Shown in pieces: positions 5,789 through 14,006 of a stretch of DNA of 33,230 nt. The position numbers and the translations under genes are program-made. This DNA is from Bacteroidota bacterium (GTDB taxonomy: Bacteria > Bacteroidota > Bacteroidia > Bacteroidales > DTGW01): positions 1 to 33,230 of the forward strand of contig JAIFLP010000167.1 of the NCBI GenBank assembly GCA_020049015.1, read 5' to 3'. Under the pieces are notes generated by a model. The model ran no database searches. It had not been told where the DNA came from and was given only the letters and a program-made list of their open reading frames with translations. How positions within the stretch are numbered: the first letter of the stretch is position 1; each line of letters opens with the position of its first letter.

Positions 5789-8206
5789 ATGCAGAGAGAA
5801 GAACATTTGACCGTAAAGAAAAAAAAGAGTCCAAGCGAATTATCTTTTATAGAGGATTATAGACTTGCTTATTTAAGTCGGCAGTTGAGTATCTTAGGCC
5901 GTAAAGAAGTTTTAAGCGGAAAGGCCAAGTTTGGAGTTTTTGGCGATGGTAAGGAGCTGGCTCAAATAGCCTATGCTAAAAATTTCAAAAAAGGCGATTG
6001 GCGTTCTGGTTATTATCGCGATCAAACTTTTATGATGGCTTTGGGTATATTAAGTCCGGTTGAGTTTTTTTCGCAATTGTATGGCGAAACCGATGAGTTA
6101 GTAAATCCGATGCATGCGGGAAGAAATTTTAATAATCATTTTGCAACTGCAAATATTGACAGGGATGGTAACTTGATTGATCTTGCCCATTCTTTTAATA
6201 GTGCTTCTGATATTTCACCAACTGCAGGGCAAATGCCTCGCTTATTAGGTTTGGCATACGCCTCAAAATTATTTAGAAATAATAAAGAATTATCTGATTA
6301 TAAAAAGTTAAGTGAACAGGGTAACGAAGTTGCTTTTGGCTCCATTGGAGATGGTGCAACATCAGAAGGATTGTTTTTTGAAACAATAAATGCAGCCTGT
6401 GTCTTGCAAGTGCCCCTTTCTGTTGCGGTTTACGATGATGGGTATGCGATATCAGTACCTGTGGCGCTTCAAACAGCAAAATCTTCTATTTCTGAGGCAT
6501 TAAGGGGTTTTGAAATGGATGATAATACAAAGGGCTGTAAGATTTATGTGGCGAGAGGCTGGGATTATCTTCAATTATTAGAGGTGTTTAGAGAAGGGAT
6601 AGAAATTTGCCGGGCGCATCATATACCTATAGTTTTTCATATTACCGAAATGGTTCAACCTTCTGGACATTCCACATCTGGTTCGCATGAACGCTATAAA
6701 TCGAAAGAACGCTTAGATTGGGAAAAGGAACATGATCCACTCATTGTATTCCGAAAGTTTTTATTAGATTCAAATATGCTTAACGAAGAAAGCATAAAAG
6801 AAATAGAAGAAGATGCTAAAGCAATGGCTGCTAATGCCCGTAAAGTAGCATGGGAAAAGTATATTGATCCAATTTCACGAGCTAAATTTGAATTGATTGA
6901 TATCATAGATAAATTGATTTCAAGCGCTAAATTAAATATTCAATATTTAAATAGCAGTAAAGAAAAATTAAGTGGTAATGTTTTTCATATCCGTGAAATT
7001 TTGTCTGTAGCCAGGCGCTTATTGGTGCATTTAAAGTATTTAAAGAGAGAACCTGAAATTGTTTTTTACCTCGACTATTGGATTCAGGATTTAATGGATA
7101 AGGGAAAAGATGCATATTCTAGATTTTTATATGCAGAGAAGCAAAACTCTGCTTTAAATACTGATGAATGGAAACCCGCATACAATGAGAATGCAGAATG
7201 GGTAAGCGGTGTAGATATCTTGAATAAAAATTTTCATTTATTATTTAAAAAGTATCCATTGCTGGTTACATTTGGAGAAGATACTGGAAAATTAGGCGAT
7301 GTAAACATGGGTATGAGAAACATGCAGCAAGTGAATGGTGATTTGCGGGTTACTGATACAGGAATAAGAGAAGCAACAATAATAGGGCAGGGTATAGGAT
7401 TGGCATTGCGGGGGTTTAGACCTATTGCAGAAATACAATACCTTGATTATATTAATTACGCATTAACTACGCTCTCCGATGATTTAGCCATTACACATTA
7501 CAGAACCAAAGGATTACAAATTGCACCTGTTATTGTTCGTACCAGAGGTCATCGATTAGAAGGAATTTGGCATTCGGGTTCGCCTATGGCAATGTTACTA
7601 TCAACAATTAGAGGGATGCATTTATGTGTTCCCCGCAACATGACACAAGCTGCAGGAATGTACAATACATTGCTAGAATCAAATGAACCAGCAATTGTTA
7701 TTGAGCCATTAAAAGCTTATCAGGTAAAAGAACCAATGCCTATTAATCTTGGTGAATTTAGAATAAGTTTAGGAAAAGTTGAGGTACTAAAGGAAGGAAA
7801 CGATATTAGTTTGGTAACCTACGGATGGTGCGTGAGCATTGCTCAAGAAGCGATTAAGATACTCTCGCAGTATGAAATAGATATTGAATTGATTGATGTA
7901 CAATGTTTGCTGCCCTTTGATATTACTCATGAAATTAGCAAATCATTGATAAAAACAAACCATTTGGTTATTCTGGATGAAGATGTACCAGGCGGCGCAT
8001 CTGCATATATTTTAAAACATATTTTAGAAGAACAGGGAGCCTTTGATTATTTAGATTATCCTCCTATGACAATAACAGGAAAAGATCACCGTCCTGCATA
8101 TGGATCGGACGGTGATTATTTTTCAAAACCCTCAGTAGAAGATGTTGTAGAAAAAATATTGCTTATAATGTCAAAGCGCTATCCTGGACGTTTTGATTCG
8201 CTTTAA
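5789..8206 (+). CDS. Fused alpha+beta E1 component of a 2-oxo acid dehydrogenase
   Basis: An 805-residue, thiamine-diphosphate-dependent E1 that decarboxylates a 2-oxo acid and passes the acyl group to lipoyl-E2. The alpha half (about 20-330) contains the diphosphate/Mg motif G187-D-G-ATSEG ending in D216-D-GYAIS; most E1s have NN where this has DD. After a helical linker (about 330-460), the beta half begins (GEDTGKLGDVNMGMR, TGIREATIIGQGIGLALRGFRPIAEIQ, PGGASAYI). Separate alpha and beta chains are usual elsewhere; the fused form is common in Bacteroidetes. Substrate (branched-chain 2-oxo acids or pyruvate) is undecided; the annotation usually given is 2-oxoisovalerate dehydrogenase-like. 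E2 and E3 are not in the window. The 3' end overlaps the convergent gene by 44 bases. Confidence 0.93.
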   Translation: MQREEHLTVKKKKSPSELSFIEDYRLAYLSRQLSILGRKEVLSGKAKFGVFGDGKELAQIAYAKNFKKGDWRSGYYRDQTFMMALGILSPVEFFSQLYGETDELVNPMHAGRNFNNHFATANIDRDGNLIDLAHSFNSASDISPTAGQMPRLLGLAYASKLFRNNKELSDYKKLSEQGNEVAFGSIGDGATSEGLFFETINAACVLQVPLSVAVYDDGYAISVPVALQTAKSSISEALRGFEMDDNTKGCKIYVARGWDYLQLLEVFREGIEICRAHHIPIVFHITEMVQPSGHSTSGSHERYKSKERLDWEKEHDPLIVFRKFLLDSNMLNEESIKEIEEDAKAMAANARKVAWEKYIDPISRAKFELIDIIDKLISSAKLNIQYLNSSKEKLSGNVFHIREILSVARRLLVHLKYLKREPEIVFYLDYWIQDLMDKGKDAYSRFLYAEKQNSALNTDEWKPAYNENAEWVSGVDILNKNFHLLFKKYPLLVTFGEDTGKLGDVNMGMRNMQQVNGDLRVTDTGIREATIIGQGIGLALRGFRPIAEIQYLDYINYALTTLSDDLAITHYRTKGLQIAPVIVRTRGHRLEGIWHSGSPMAMLLSTIRGMHLCVPRNMTQAAGMYNTLLESNEPAIVIEPLKAYQVKEPMPINLGEFRISLGKVEVLKEGNDISLVTYGWCVSIAQEAIKILSQYEIDIELIDVQCLLPFDITHEISKSLIKTNHLVILDEDVPGGASAYILKHILEEQGAFDYLDYPPMTITGKDHRPAYGSDGDYFSKPSVEDVVEKILLIMSKRYPGRFDSL

Positions 8207-8771
8207 TATCATCGTAAAATTTAACAAAGCTAACGTACATATAGGGCATTAACCATAAAAATCCGATACCCAGTGTTAATATACATAATAAAGCCCATCC
8301 AAAGAAACGAAGAGATAAAAGGAATAATTTCATTTTAAATCCTTTCATCATTTTTTCGCTTTCCCGCAATGCTTCCATAGGAGCTGTTTCAGGTTTTTCG
8401 GCTAAAATCATAAATGTCATAGAATATGCAAAAGCTTTAATAATGCCAGGTACAATTAGTAGTAGCATCCATAATAAAACAAATACAGCCATTAATAGAT
8501 AAGTAACCAAAGCATTTGCGAAATTTTGGAATCCATTAAACATTTCAGATAATTCTACATCTTGATTTCTTGATATCTTAATAAAAAACATGTAAACGCC
8601 TAGCATTAGAGGTCCTGTTATTATTAAGGAAGCAATACTACCTAGAATAGGAATCATTCCGCAAAAGAGTGTAATAATTAAGTAAATAGCTGTAACACCA
8701 ATAGAAATTCCCCATTTTCCTTCTAAAGAGTTTTTTGCTTGTTGCATTAAAATTTTGTTTTCAGTTGTCAT
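8163..8771 (-). CDS. DUF975-like integral membrane protein
   Basis: A 202-residue membrane protein with a short N-terminal amphipathic stretch (LMQQAKNSLEGKWG) that matches the start of the DUF975 family, followed by about four to five hydrophobic segments including FGWALLCILTLGIGFLWLMPYMYVSFVKFYDDI near the end. The family's function is unknown. It follows the pyruvate kinase gene by 22 bases and is probably the last gene of that transcript. Its final 44 bases overlap the end of the convergent E1 gene; its reading frame stays open through the overlap and stops at 8163-8165. Confidence 0.8.
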   Translation of the reverse strand: MTTENKILMQQAKNSLEGKWGISIGVTAIYLIITLFCGMIPILGSIASLIITGPLMLGVYMFFIKISRNQDVELSEMFNGFQNFANALVTYLLMAVFVLLWMLLLIVPGIIKAFAYSMTFMILAEKPETAPMEALRESEKMMKGFKMKLFLLSLRFFGWALLCILTLGIGFLWLMPYMYVSFVKFYDDIKANQNVQDSALTL

Positions 8772-8793
8772 AATAATTTAATTTAAGTGGATA

Positions 8794-10659
8794 TTAACTA
8801 TGCCAAATGCCATCGGTAATATTTAATTTCCTTAGCATGGCTGTTTTTTTCTCTTGATGGTCCTGCATTCTGCTCAAAATACTATGTAAAAAATTCACCG
8901 TTTTTATAACATAAGGACCCTTATTCAACATTACGCATTCTGCTCTAGCGCTCATAGCAGCATCGGTTACTTCGCTTCGAGTAGGCAAACCTTTTTTATT
9001 CATTTGATCTAATACTTGAGTAGCCCATATAACAGGCGTATGGGCTGCTTCACAAAACCAAAGTATTTGTTCCTGAACTTCTGCCATGCGGTCAAAGCCT
9101 AATTCAACGCCTAAATCGCCTCTTGCTACCATAACTCCCAAAGGAGGATTTTTCAAACCTGTAATAAGCAGATTGGGCAGGTTTTCGAAACCTTGCTTAT
9201 TTTCAATTTTTAAAATAATTCCAATGTGATTAGCATTTGCTTCATTCATTATTTTTTGTATTTCTTCAATATCTTGTGGTTTTCTAACAAATGAAAGCCC
9301 TACCATATCAGCACTTGCAATGGCAAATTGCAAACATTCTTTATCATAATCGTTCAAAGAAGGAATATCTAAACTACTATCAGGAAGATTAATTCCTTTG
9401 TCTGATGACAATCGGGTTCCTTTAAATCCCGCATTCTTTATTCTTACGGTTAAAAAATCAGTGTTAACTTCTTCTATAATTCCCGATATTTTACCATCAT
9501 CAAATAAAATTCTCTCCCCGGGTTTTACTTGCTTCATAATTATGGGCAGTGTACAGGGTATTCTTGCTGGCTCTATTATATCGCCATGTAAACTGTGCAC
9601 TGCAGCTTTTCCTTTTTCAATTTCTGTTGTAATAATTAATTGGTCATTTTTGTTTAATATAATTTTAACCTGAATATTCGGAATGTCTCTGAATTCGCTT
9701 TGTGAAATCAATGTATCTCCTCTATATACTTCGAAAGGCAAATGGTTTTCGAGGTAAGTTGATTGATCTGTTTCTGCAACCATATAGTTACCTGCCTGAT
9801 GAAATACTTTTAAACTTCTTTTTCTACCGGGTATATCTGTAAATTTAATAATATCCCCATTCTTTAGAAATTTGTATATGCTTTCGTCTATGCTTATTTC
9901 TTCTAATTCGTCTTGAGAAAATGTGCTTCCTGTATTATTAGCTTTAATTTTTACAAAACCCGATTTTATGATAATACCTCTTTCATCGCGTATGGGTTGG
10001 ATATGCAAAACCGAAGGACCTTCTTCAATGTCTCCAGTGCGAAGTTTGGGTCCGGCTAGGTCCATCATTATTTTACAATCTTTTCCGGTTTCTGAAGTAG
10101 CCTTCTTAATATTTTCAATCATGCCTGTCCAAACCGCTGTATCATCGTGAGCACAATTAATGCGGGCTATATTCATGCCCGAAAGAATTAATTGTTTGAT
10201 CATGGCGTAATCTGTTGAGGCATGTGTGGGCAACGTAACCATAATTCTTACTCTTCGTTGAGGATTGGTATTGCCTAATAATCGCTGAGTATGTTTTTTT
10301 AATTTATCATCGCCATCTTTAAATTGCAGGGTAACAATTGGATTGTATTCTGGCTGCAATGGGGTAGGTGATATTCTTTGAAGAGCCATTAAAATACTTT
10401 CTAATGCCGCCATTACATGTGCTTCCATTCTGCCTAATGAACTTAGGCCCATATGCCCTAGTAGAACCTGTAATTCTCTTATATCATTGCCTCTAATGGC
10501 AATATAATGCAATAAGTTCTTAGCACTTTCTCTGTACTCTTCAGGTATTTGCGCCAATTCATTTTGATATTCTTTTTCTAATTCTAGGGCTTCTTCCCTA
10601 AGACGTATGATTTCAGAATAGCACTTTGTTATTACTTCGGGTCTATAGCGTATGGGCAT
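8794..10659 (-). CDS. Pyruvate kinase, atypical architecture
   Basis: A 621-residue protein with the pyruvate kinase barrel, which makes ATP and pyruvate from ADP and phosphoenolpyruvate. Landmarks are MNIARINCAHDD near 165, DLAGPKLRTGDI near 200 (active-site strand), ILKIENKQGF with the catalytic lysine, MVARGDLGVELG, ATQVLDQM and the PTRSEVTDAA loop. Two things differ from standard enzymes of about 470 residues: a helical N-terminal extension of about 130 residues, and the lack of the usual C-terminal allosteric domain, since the chain ends soon after RAECVMLNKGPYV. Lys replaces the Glu of the common KGPEIRTG motif. It follows the peptidase gene by 5 bases. Confidence 0.88.
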   Translation of the reverse strand: MPIRYRPEVITKCYSEIIRLREEALELEKEYQNELAQIPEEYRESAKNLLHYIAIRGNDIRELQVLLGHMGLSSLGRMEAHVMAALESILMALQRISPTPLQPEYNPIVTLQFKDGDDKLKKHTQRLLGNTNPQRRVRIMVTLPTHASTDYAMIKQLILSGMNIARINCAHDDTAVWTGMIENIKKATSETGKDCKIMMDLAGPKLRTGDIEEGPSVLHIQPIRDERGIIIKSGFVKIKANNTGSTFSQDELEEISIDESIYKFLKNGDIIKFTDIPGRKRSLKVFHQAGNYMVAETDQSTYLENHLPFEVYRGDTLISQSEFRDIPNIQVKIILNKNDQLIITTEIEKGKAAVHSLHGDIIEPARIPCTLPIIMKQVKPGERILFDDGKISGIIEEVNTDFLTVRIKNAGFKGTRLSSDKGINLPDSSLDIPSLNDYDKECLQFAIASADMVGLSFVRKPQDIEEIQKIMNEANANHIGIILKIENKQGFENLPNLLITGLKNPPLGVMVARGDLGVELGFDRMAEVQEQILWFCEAAHTPVIWATQVLDQMNKKGLPTRSEVTDAAMSARAECVMLNKGPYVIKTVNFLHSILSRMQDHQEKKTAMLRKLNITDGIWHS

Positions 10660-10664
10660 GTTAA

Positions 10665-12719
10665 TTAGTTATAATTGGGTAAAAACGAGTATTTTTCTGA
10701 GTATTTAATCATTTGTTTAATATAATCATTAGGATAAATAACTTGAATATCTTTTATTTTACCATTTTCAATAACAGGAACGAATTCAGGATTTATAAAA
10801 CCGTTGTATGGAGCCAAATTCAATGCTTTGTAACGGGTAAGAATTTCGCTATGCAAATCATAATCAATTTCAATACCATATTTTTCCACCAATGCTTTAC
10901 CCGCATTGTAGTCGCCTTCCGATTTTATTCTTTGCACTTCTGCCAATAATTGACCAAATAAGATTCTTAATTTCTCGAAGTCATTTACTTTTACAAATGT
11001 TTTATTTTCTCTTTTAAAAACCTCAATCACATTTTCTGCTTTTCCTTTTTCATAACACCATTTGGAAACTAACTGGCGGTTGCGCATGTGGGCTTGTTCC
11101 ACATTCTTTCCTAATTCAATTCGCACCAATTGAGTGAGCAAACCATTTCGTATATAGGATGTATATTCAGCTTTGGCAACATCTAGCTTATCTATGATTC
11201 CCAAATCAATCATTTTATTATCCATAATATAATACAAGGCAAAAAGGTCGGCGCGCGCTTCTTCTAAAGGAGAATGAAAACTTTTTAGAGCATGTGAACT
11301 AACACCTGGCAACAATTGTCCAGAGCCATGGCCTAAGCATTCATGCAGGTCGGTATGCAGATTTCCAGCAAGTCCGCCATGTTTTCTGATTAAATCTATT
11401 TCAATGCTATCAGCAGCAAATTCTTCAAGGAAACCACTCGATAGTGAAGCTTTTTCATATGCTTCGGTAATATTTTGAATGCTTACTGATTTTGAACCAT
11501 AATTTTTTCGAACCCAATCAGAATTTGGTAAGTTAATTCCAATAGGAGTTGTAGGATAACAATCACCTCCCAATTGTGCAACGGTTATTACCTTTGCGGT
11601 TACTCCTTTAACTTCAGTTTTCTTAAAACGTGTATCAACTGGTGAATGGTCTTCAAACCACTGAGCATTCTTACTTATTATTTCGGTTCGGCGGGTAGCT
11701 TCAATATTTTTAAAGTTCACGACCGATTCCCACGTTGCTCTCATGGCAAGCGGATCGCCATATACTTCAATAAAGCCATTTATAAAGTCAATATGACTAT
11801 TTACGTCTTGTACCCATAGAATACTATATTTATCAAAGGTCTCAAGATCGCCACTCTCATAATATTTAATTAATGATTCAATTACATTTTTCTGTTGTTC
11901 ATTTTCAGCTACAACAACCGCTTTTTTAAGCCAAAAAATAATCTTTTCAATAGCGGGTGAATACATGCCATTCAACTTCCATACTTTTTCATTAATGACT
12001 CCATTTTCTTTGATAAGTTTTGAGTTGAGACCGTATGAAATTGGGCTTGTGTCGGCCTCATTCTTGACGGTTTTATAAAACTGTTCAACTTCAGATTGGC
12101 TTACACCTTCATAAAAATTGTTTGCAGAATTCTTAACCACATCGGCGTCTGCATCTTGCAAAACGCGCTTTTTATCAAGTTCTGGATTAAAAATATATTC
12201 TGTAATCCTCAATTTAAATGAATCGATACTTTCGTTTTTCAATAAAGGAAGCTTTTTTAGGTCTGAATGATCTATTAAGAGCAATAAATAATCTTTTGAA
12301 AAACCGGGCATGAATTTTTCTGTAGAATAGTGGTGGTGTATACCATTGGAGAACCAAACTCTTTTTAAATAAATCAGAAAGTTTTTATATTCCTCCGTTG
12401 AGGTGTCCCCTGAATAGCTCTGGTACACATTTTCCAGGCAGCGTCGGATGGTTAAATTGTGTTTATAGTGTTGATCAAATAATATATCCCTTCCGCAAAG
12501 TGCTGCTTCGCTGAGGTAGTAGATCAGTTCTTTTTGTTGTAAACTCAGAGAGTCGAACCCAGGCACTCTATAGCGTAAAACCCTGCAATCGGCAAATTGT
12601 TCCACTACGTAATCAAATTCTTCAACTTCATTTCTCATATCCTCATTTTTATTGCTGCTACAAGCACTATTTAGCCAAGCCATAACGTATAGTATTATTA
12701 TTATTTGAAAAAAACGCAT
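10665..12719 (-). CDS. Dipeptidyl peptidase III (M49) lipoprotein
   Basis: A 684-residue zinc metallopeptidase of family M49, which removes dipeptides from the N-terminus of short peptides. The diagnostic zinc motif H459-E-C-L-G-H464 (family HEXXGH) and the second motif E486-E-A-R-A-D491 (family EECRAE/D) are both present. The N-terminus is a signal sequence with a lipobox-like LNSAC and Cys20, so the enzyme is probably lipid-anchored in the periplasm or outer membrane. Length agrees with the family (about 650-700). It is the first gene of a minus-strand set with pyruvate kinase (5 bases) and the DUF975-like protein. No clear promoter was seen upstream. Confidence 0.93.
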   Translation of the reverse strand: MRFFQIIIILYVMAWLNSACSSNKNEDMRNEVEEFDYVVEQFADCRVLRYRVPGFDSLSLQQKELIYYLSEAALCGRDILFDQHYKHNLTIRRCLENVYQSYSGDTSTEEYKNFLIYLKRVWFSNGIHHHYSTEKFMPGFSKDYLLLLIDHSDLKKLPLLKNESIDSFKLRITEYIFNPELDKKRVLQDADADVVKNSANNFYEGVSQSEVEQFYKTVKNEADTSPISYGLNSKLIKENGVINEKVWKLNGMYSPAIEKIIFWLKKAVVVAENEQQKNVIESLIKYYESGDLETFDKYSILWVQDVNSHIDFINGFIEVYGDPLAMRATWESVVNFKNIEATRRTEIISKNAQWFEDHSPVDTRFKKTEVKGVTAKVITVAQLGGDCYPTTPIGINLPNSDWVRKNYGSKSVSIQNITEAYEKASLSSGFLEEFAADSIEIDLIRKHGGLAGNLHTDLHECLGHGSGQLLPGVSSHALKSFHSPLEEARADLFALYYIMDNKMIDLGIIDKLDVAKAEYTSYIRNGLLTQLVRIELGKNVEQAHMRNRQLVSKWCYEKGKAENVIEVFKRENKTFVKVNDFEKLRILFGQLLAEVQRIKSEGDYNAGKALVEKYGIEIDYDLHSEILTRYKALNLAPYNGFINPEFVPVIENGKIKDIQVIYPNDYIKQMIKYSEKYSFLPNYN

Positions 12720-12840
12720 ACATCTTAATTTTGTTACTAACTGTGAGTGTAAATATCAGAAATTATTCTTAATAATCAAAGCAAGTATGAGGTAATAGCA
12801 AATAAATCTTTTAGTTGAGCCATTAATTATTATCTTTATT
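12720..12840. other. Intergenic stretch with nothing recognised
   Basis: Between the peptidase start and the heptamer repeat. AT-rich, no open frame of interest, no terminator, and no full TTTG/TAnnTTTG promoter on the minus strand for the peptidase gene. The rest of the 357-base gap up to corA (12841-13076) holds the repeat, promoter and leader listed separately. Confidence 0.5.
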
Positions 12841-12910
12841 ATAACTCATAACTTAAAACTCATAACTTATAACTTATAACTTAAAACTCATAACTCATAA
12901 TTTATAACTC
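12841..12910. repeat. Heptamer tandem repeat, 10 units of ATAACTY
   Basis: Ten consecutive 7-base units fill 70 bases exactly: ATAACTC, ATAACTT, AAAACTC, ATAACTT three times, AAAACTC, ATAACTC, ATAATTT, ATAACTC. The array ends 28 bases before the -7 element of the corA leader, so copy number changes would alter sequence just upstream of the promoter. Low-complexity runs like this are common between Bacteroidetes genes; a regulatory role is only a possibility. Confidence 0.85.
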
Positions 12911-12938
12911 TTTTTATAGCGTAACTAAAAATAATTTT

Positions 12939-12946
12939 TATCTTTG
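12939..12946 (+). promoter_or_regulatory. Probable -7 promoter element of the corA leader
   Basis: TATCTTTG matches TAnnTTTG. No TTTG is present at the -33 distance, so this may be a weak or regulated promoter. Transcription would start near 12952, about 22 bases before the leader frame and 125 bases before corA. Confidence 0.45.
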
Positions 12947-12973
12947 CCACGATAATCAATACATAGTTTTATT

Positions 12974-13027
12974 ATGGACGATGGACCTGATCTTGAGATA
13001 AGTATTAATCCCACACCTTTAAGGTAG
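12974..13027 (+). CDS. Putative Mg2+-sensing leader peptide upstream of corA
   Basis: A 17-codon frame, MDDGPDLEISINPTPLR, ends in TAG at 13025-13027. Codons 2-8 contain four acidic residues and a proline. Acidic/proline-rich starts are known to destabilise translating ribosomes when Mg2+ is low (intrinsic ribosome destabilisation) and occur in enterobacterial MgtL, which begins MEPDPTPLP. The last codons (13015-13024) form one arm of a hairpin that would free the corA ribosome binding site. No Shine-Dalgarno sequence is seen for the leader, which is usual in this phylum. That it is translated and senses Mg2+ is inferred from composition, position and the RNA pairings. Confidence 0.5.
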   Translation: MDDGPDLEISINPTPLR

Positions 13028-13071
13028 CCGTCTGATTTTTCGACCCTCCTTGAAGGTTTAAACATAGGAGG
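13015..13071 (+). promoter_or_regulatory. Two mutually exclusive hairpins controlling the corA ribosome binding site
   Basis: Hairpin A: ACCTTTAAGG (13015-13024) pairs with CCTTGAAGGT (13048-13057), ten pairs including one G-U. Hairpin B: CCTCCT (13045-13050) pairs with AGGAGG (13066-13071), six pairs covering the whole Shine-Dalgarno sequence of corA. Bases 13048-13050 are needed by both, so only one can form. A forms when the end of the leader frame is free of ribosomes and leaves the ribosome binding site open. A ribosome finishing the leader frame would cover 13015-13027, favouring B and closing the site. Pairing is read directly; the switching logic is inferred. Confidence 0.55.
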
Positions 13072-13076
13072 TGACC

Positions 13077-14006
13077 ATGATTACTATCTGGAAACAAAAA
13101 GAAGTTTTACAACAAATCCAAAAGTTTGAGCGCAATTGCTGGGTAAACGTAATTAATCCTACTCAGGACGAAATTCTACGTTTGATTACAGAACTGCGTG
13201 TACCCGATTATTTTATTTCCGACATCCTTGATATTGACGAAAGATCGCGTATTGAAAATGACGTCCGCTGGTTCATGATCATTACCCGTATACCAATTTA
13301 CCGTTTCGATAATAATGTGCCTTTTGTTACTGTACCTCAGGGTATTCTAATCAGCGCCCATTCCATTATTACTATTTGTATATCCGACAATGAAATTATT
13401 AATGATTTAATAAACCCATTACGATACAGAACGGTTAGTTTGACTAATAAAGTGAATTTTGTACTCGAGATTTTTCTTCGCTCTGCAACCCAATATCTAA
13501 AATACCTGAAAGAAATTAATATACTTACCAACGAAATAGAAAAGGAATTAGAGAAATCGACTAAAAACAAGGAGCTTCACAAATTATTAAAGATGGAGAA
13601 GTGCTTAGTTTATTTTATAACCTCTATAAAATCAAATGATTTATTGTTGTTTAAATTGCAAAAATCAAGATTCTTGACCTTTGGAGAGGTAGATGAAGAT
13701 TTATTGGATGATGTGCAGATTGAGATAAAGCAAGCCTTGGAGACCGCTCAAATATACAGCGATATTCAGTCTGGGTTGATGGATGCCTTTGCTTCTGTTA
13801 TATCTAATAATTTGAACGTGGTGATGAAGCAACTTACTGCCATTACCATTTTACTTATGATTCCCAATCTGATTGCAGGATTTTTTGGGATGAATGTTAT
13901 CAATTTTCTGGAAGATAATAAATATGCCATGACCTATATCCTTGCCGGATCATCGATACTTGCTGTTCTAGGCTTTATGATCTTTAAAAAGAGGGACTGG
14001 TTCTAA
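13077..14006 (+). CDS. corA: CorA-family magnesium channel
   Basis: A 309-residue inner-membrane channel for divalent cations, normally Mg2+ uptake. The long soluble N-terminal part (about 1-250) ends in the helical stalk, followed by two membrane helices. The signature G271-M-N273 sits at the end of the first (GFFGMN), and the chain closes with KKRDWF, the lysine-rich/basic end usual for CorA. I place the start at ATG 13077: the strong AGGAGG at 13066-13071 lies 5 bases before it, while an in-frame GTG at 13071 overlaps that site. So strong a Shine-Dalgarno sequence is unusual in Bacteroidetes and fits control by sequestration (see the hairpins upstream). Confidence 0.92.
   Translation: MITIWKQKEVLQQIQKFERNCWVNVINPTQDEILRLITELRVPDYFISDILDIDERSRIENDVRWFMIITRIPIYRFDNNVPFVTVPQGILISAHSIITICISDNEIINDLINPLRYRTVSLTNKVNFVLEIFLRSATQYLKYLKEINILTNEIEKELEKSTKNKELHKLLKMEKCLVYFITSIKSNDLLLFKLQKSRFLTFGEVDEDLLDDVQIEIKQALETAQIYSDIQSGLMDAFASVISNNLNVVMKQLTAITILLMIPNLIAGFFGMNVINFLEDNKYAMTYILAGSSILAVLGFMIFKKRDWF

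Noticed and set aside
13071-13076. GTG start for corA at 13071, adding two residues
   Set aside because: The GTG overlaps the AGGAGG sequence itself; ATG 13077 has this site at a proper 5-base distance.
12952-13076. Known metal or ligand riboswitch (M-box, mini-ykkC, NiCo) before corA
   Set aside because: I could not find the conserved cores of these classes. The open leader frame and two simple competing hairpins explain the region better.
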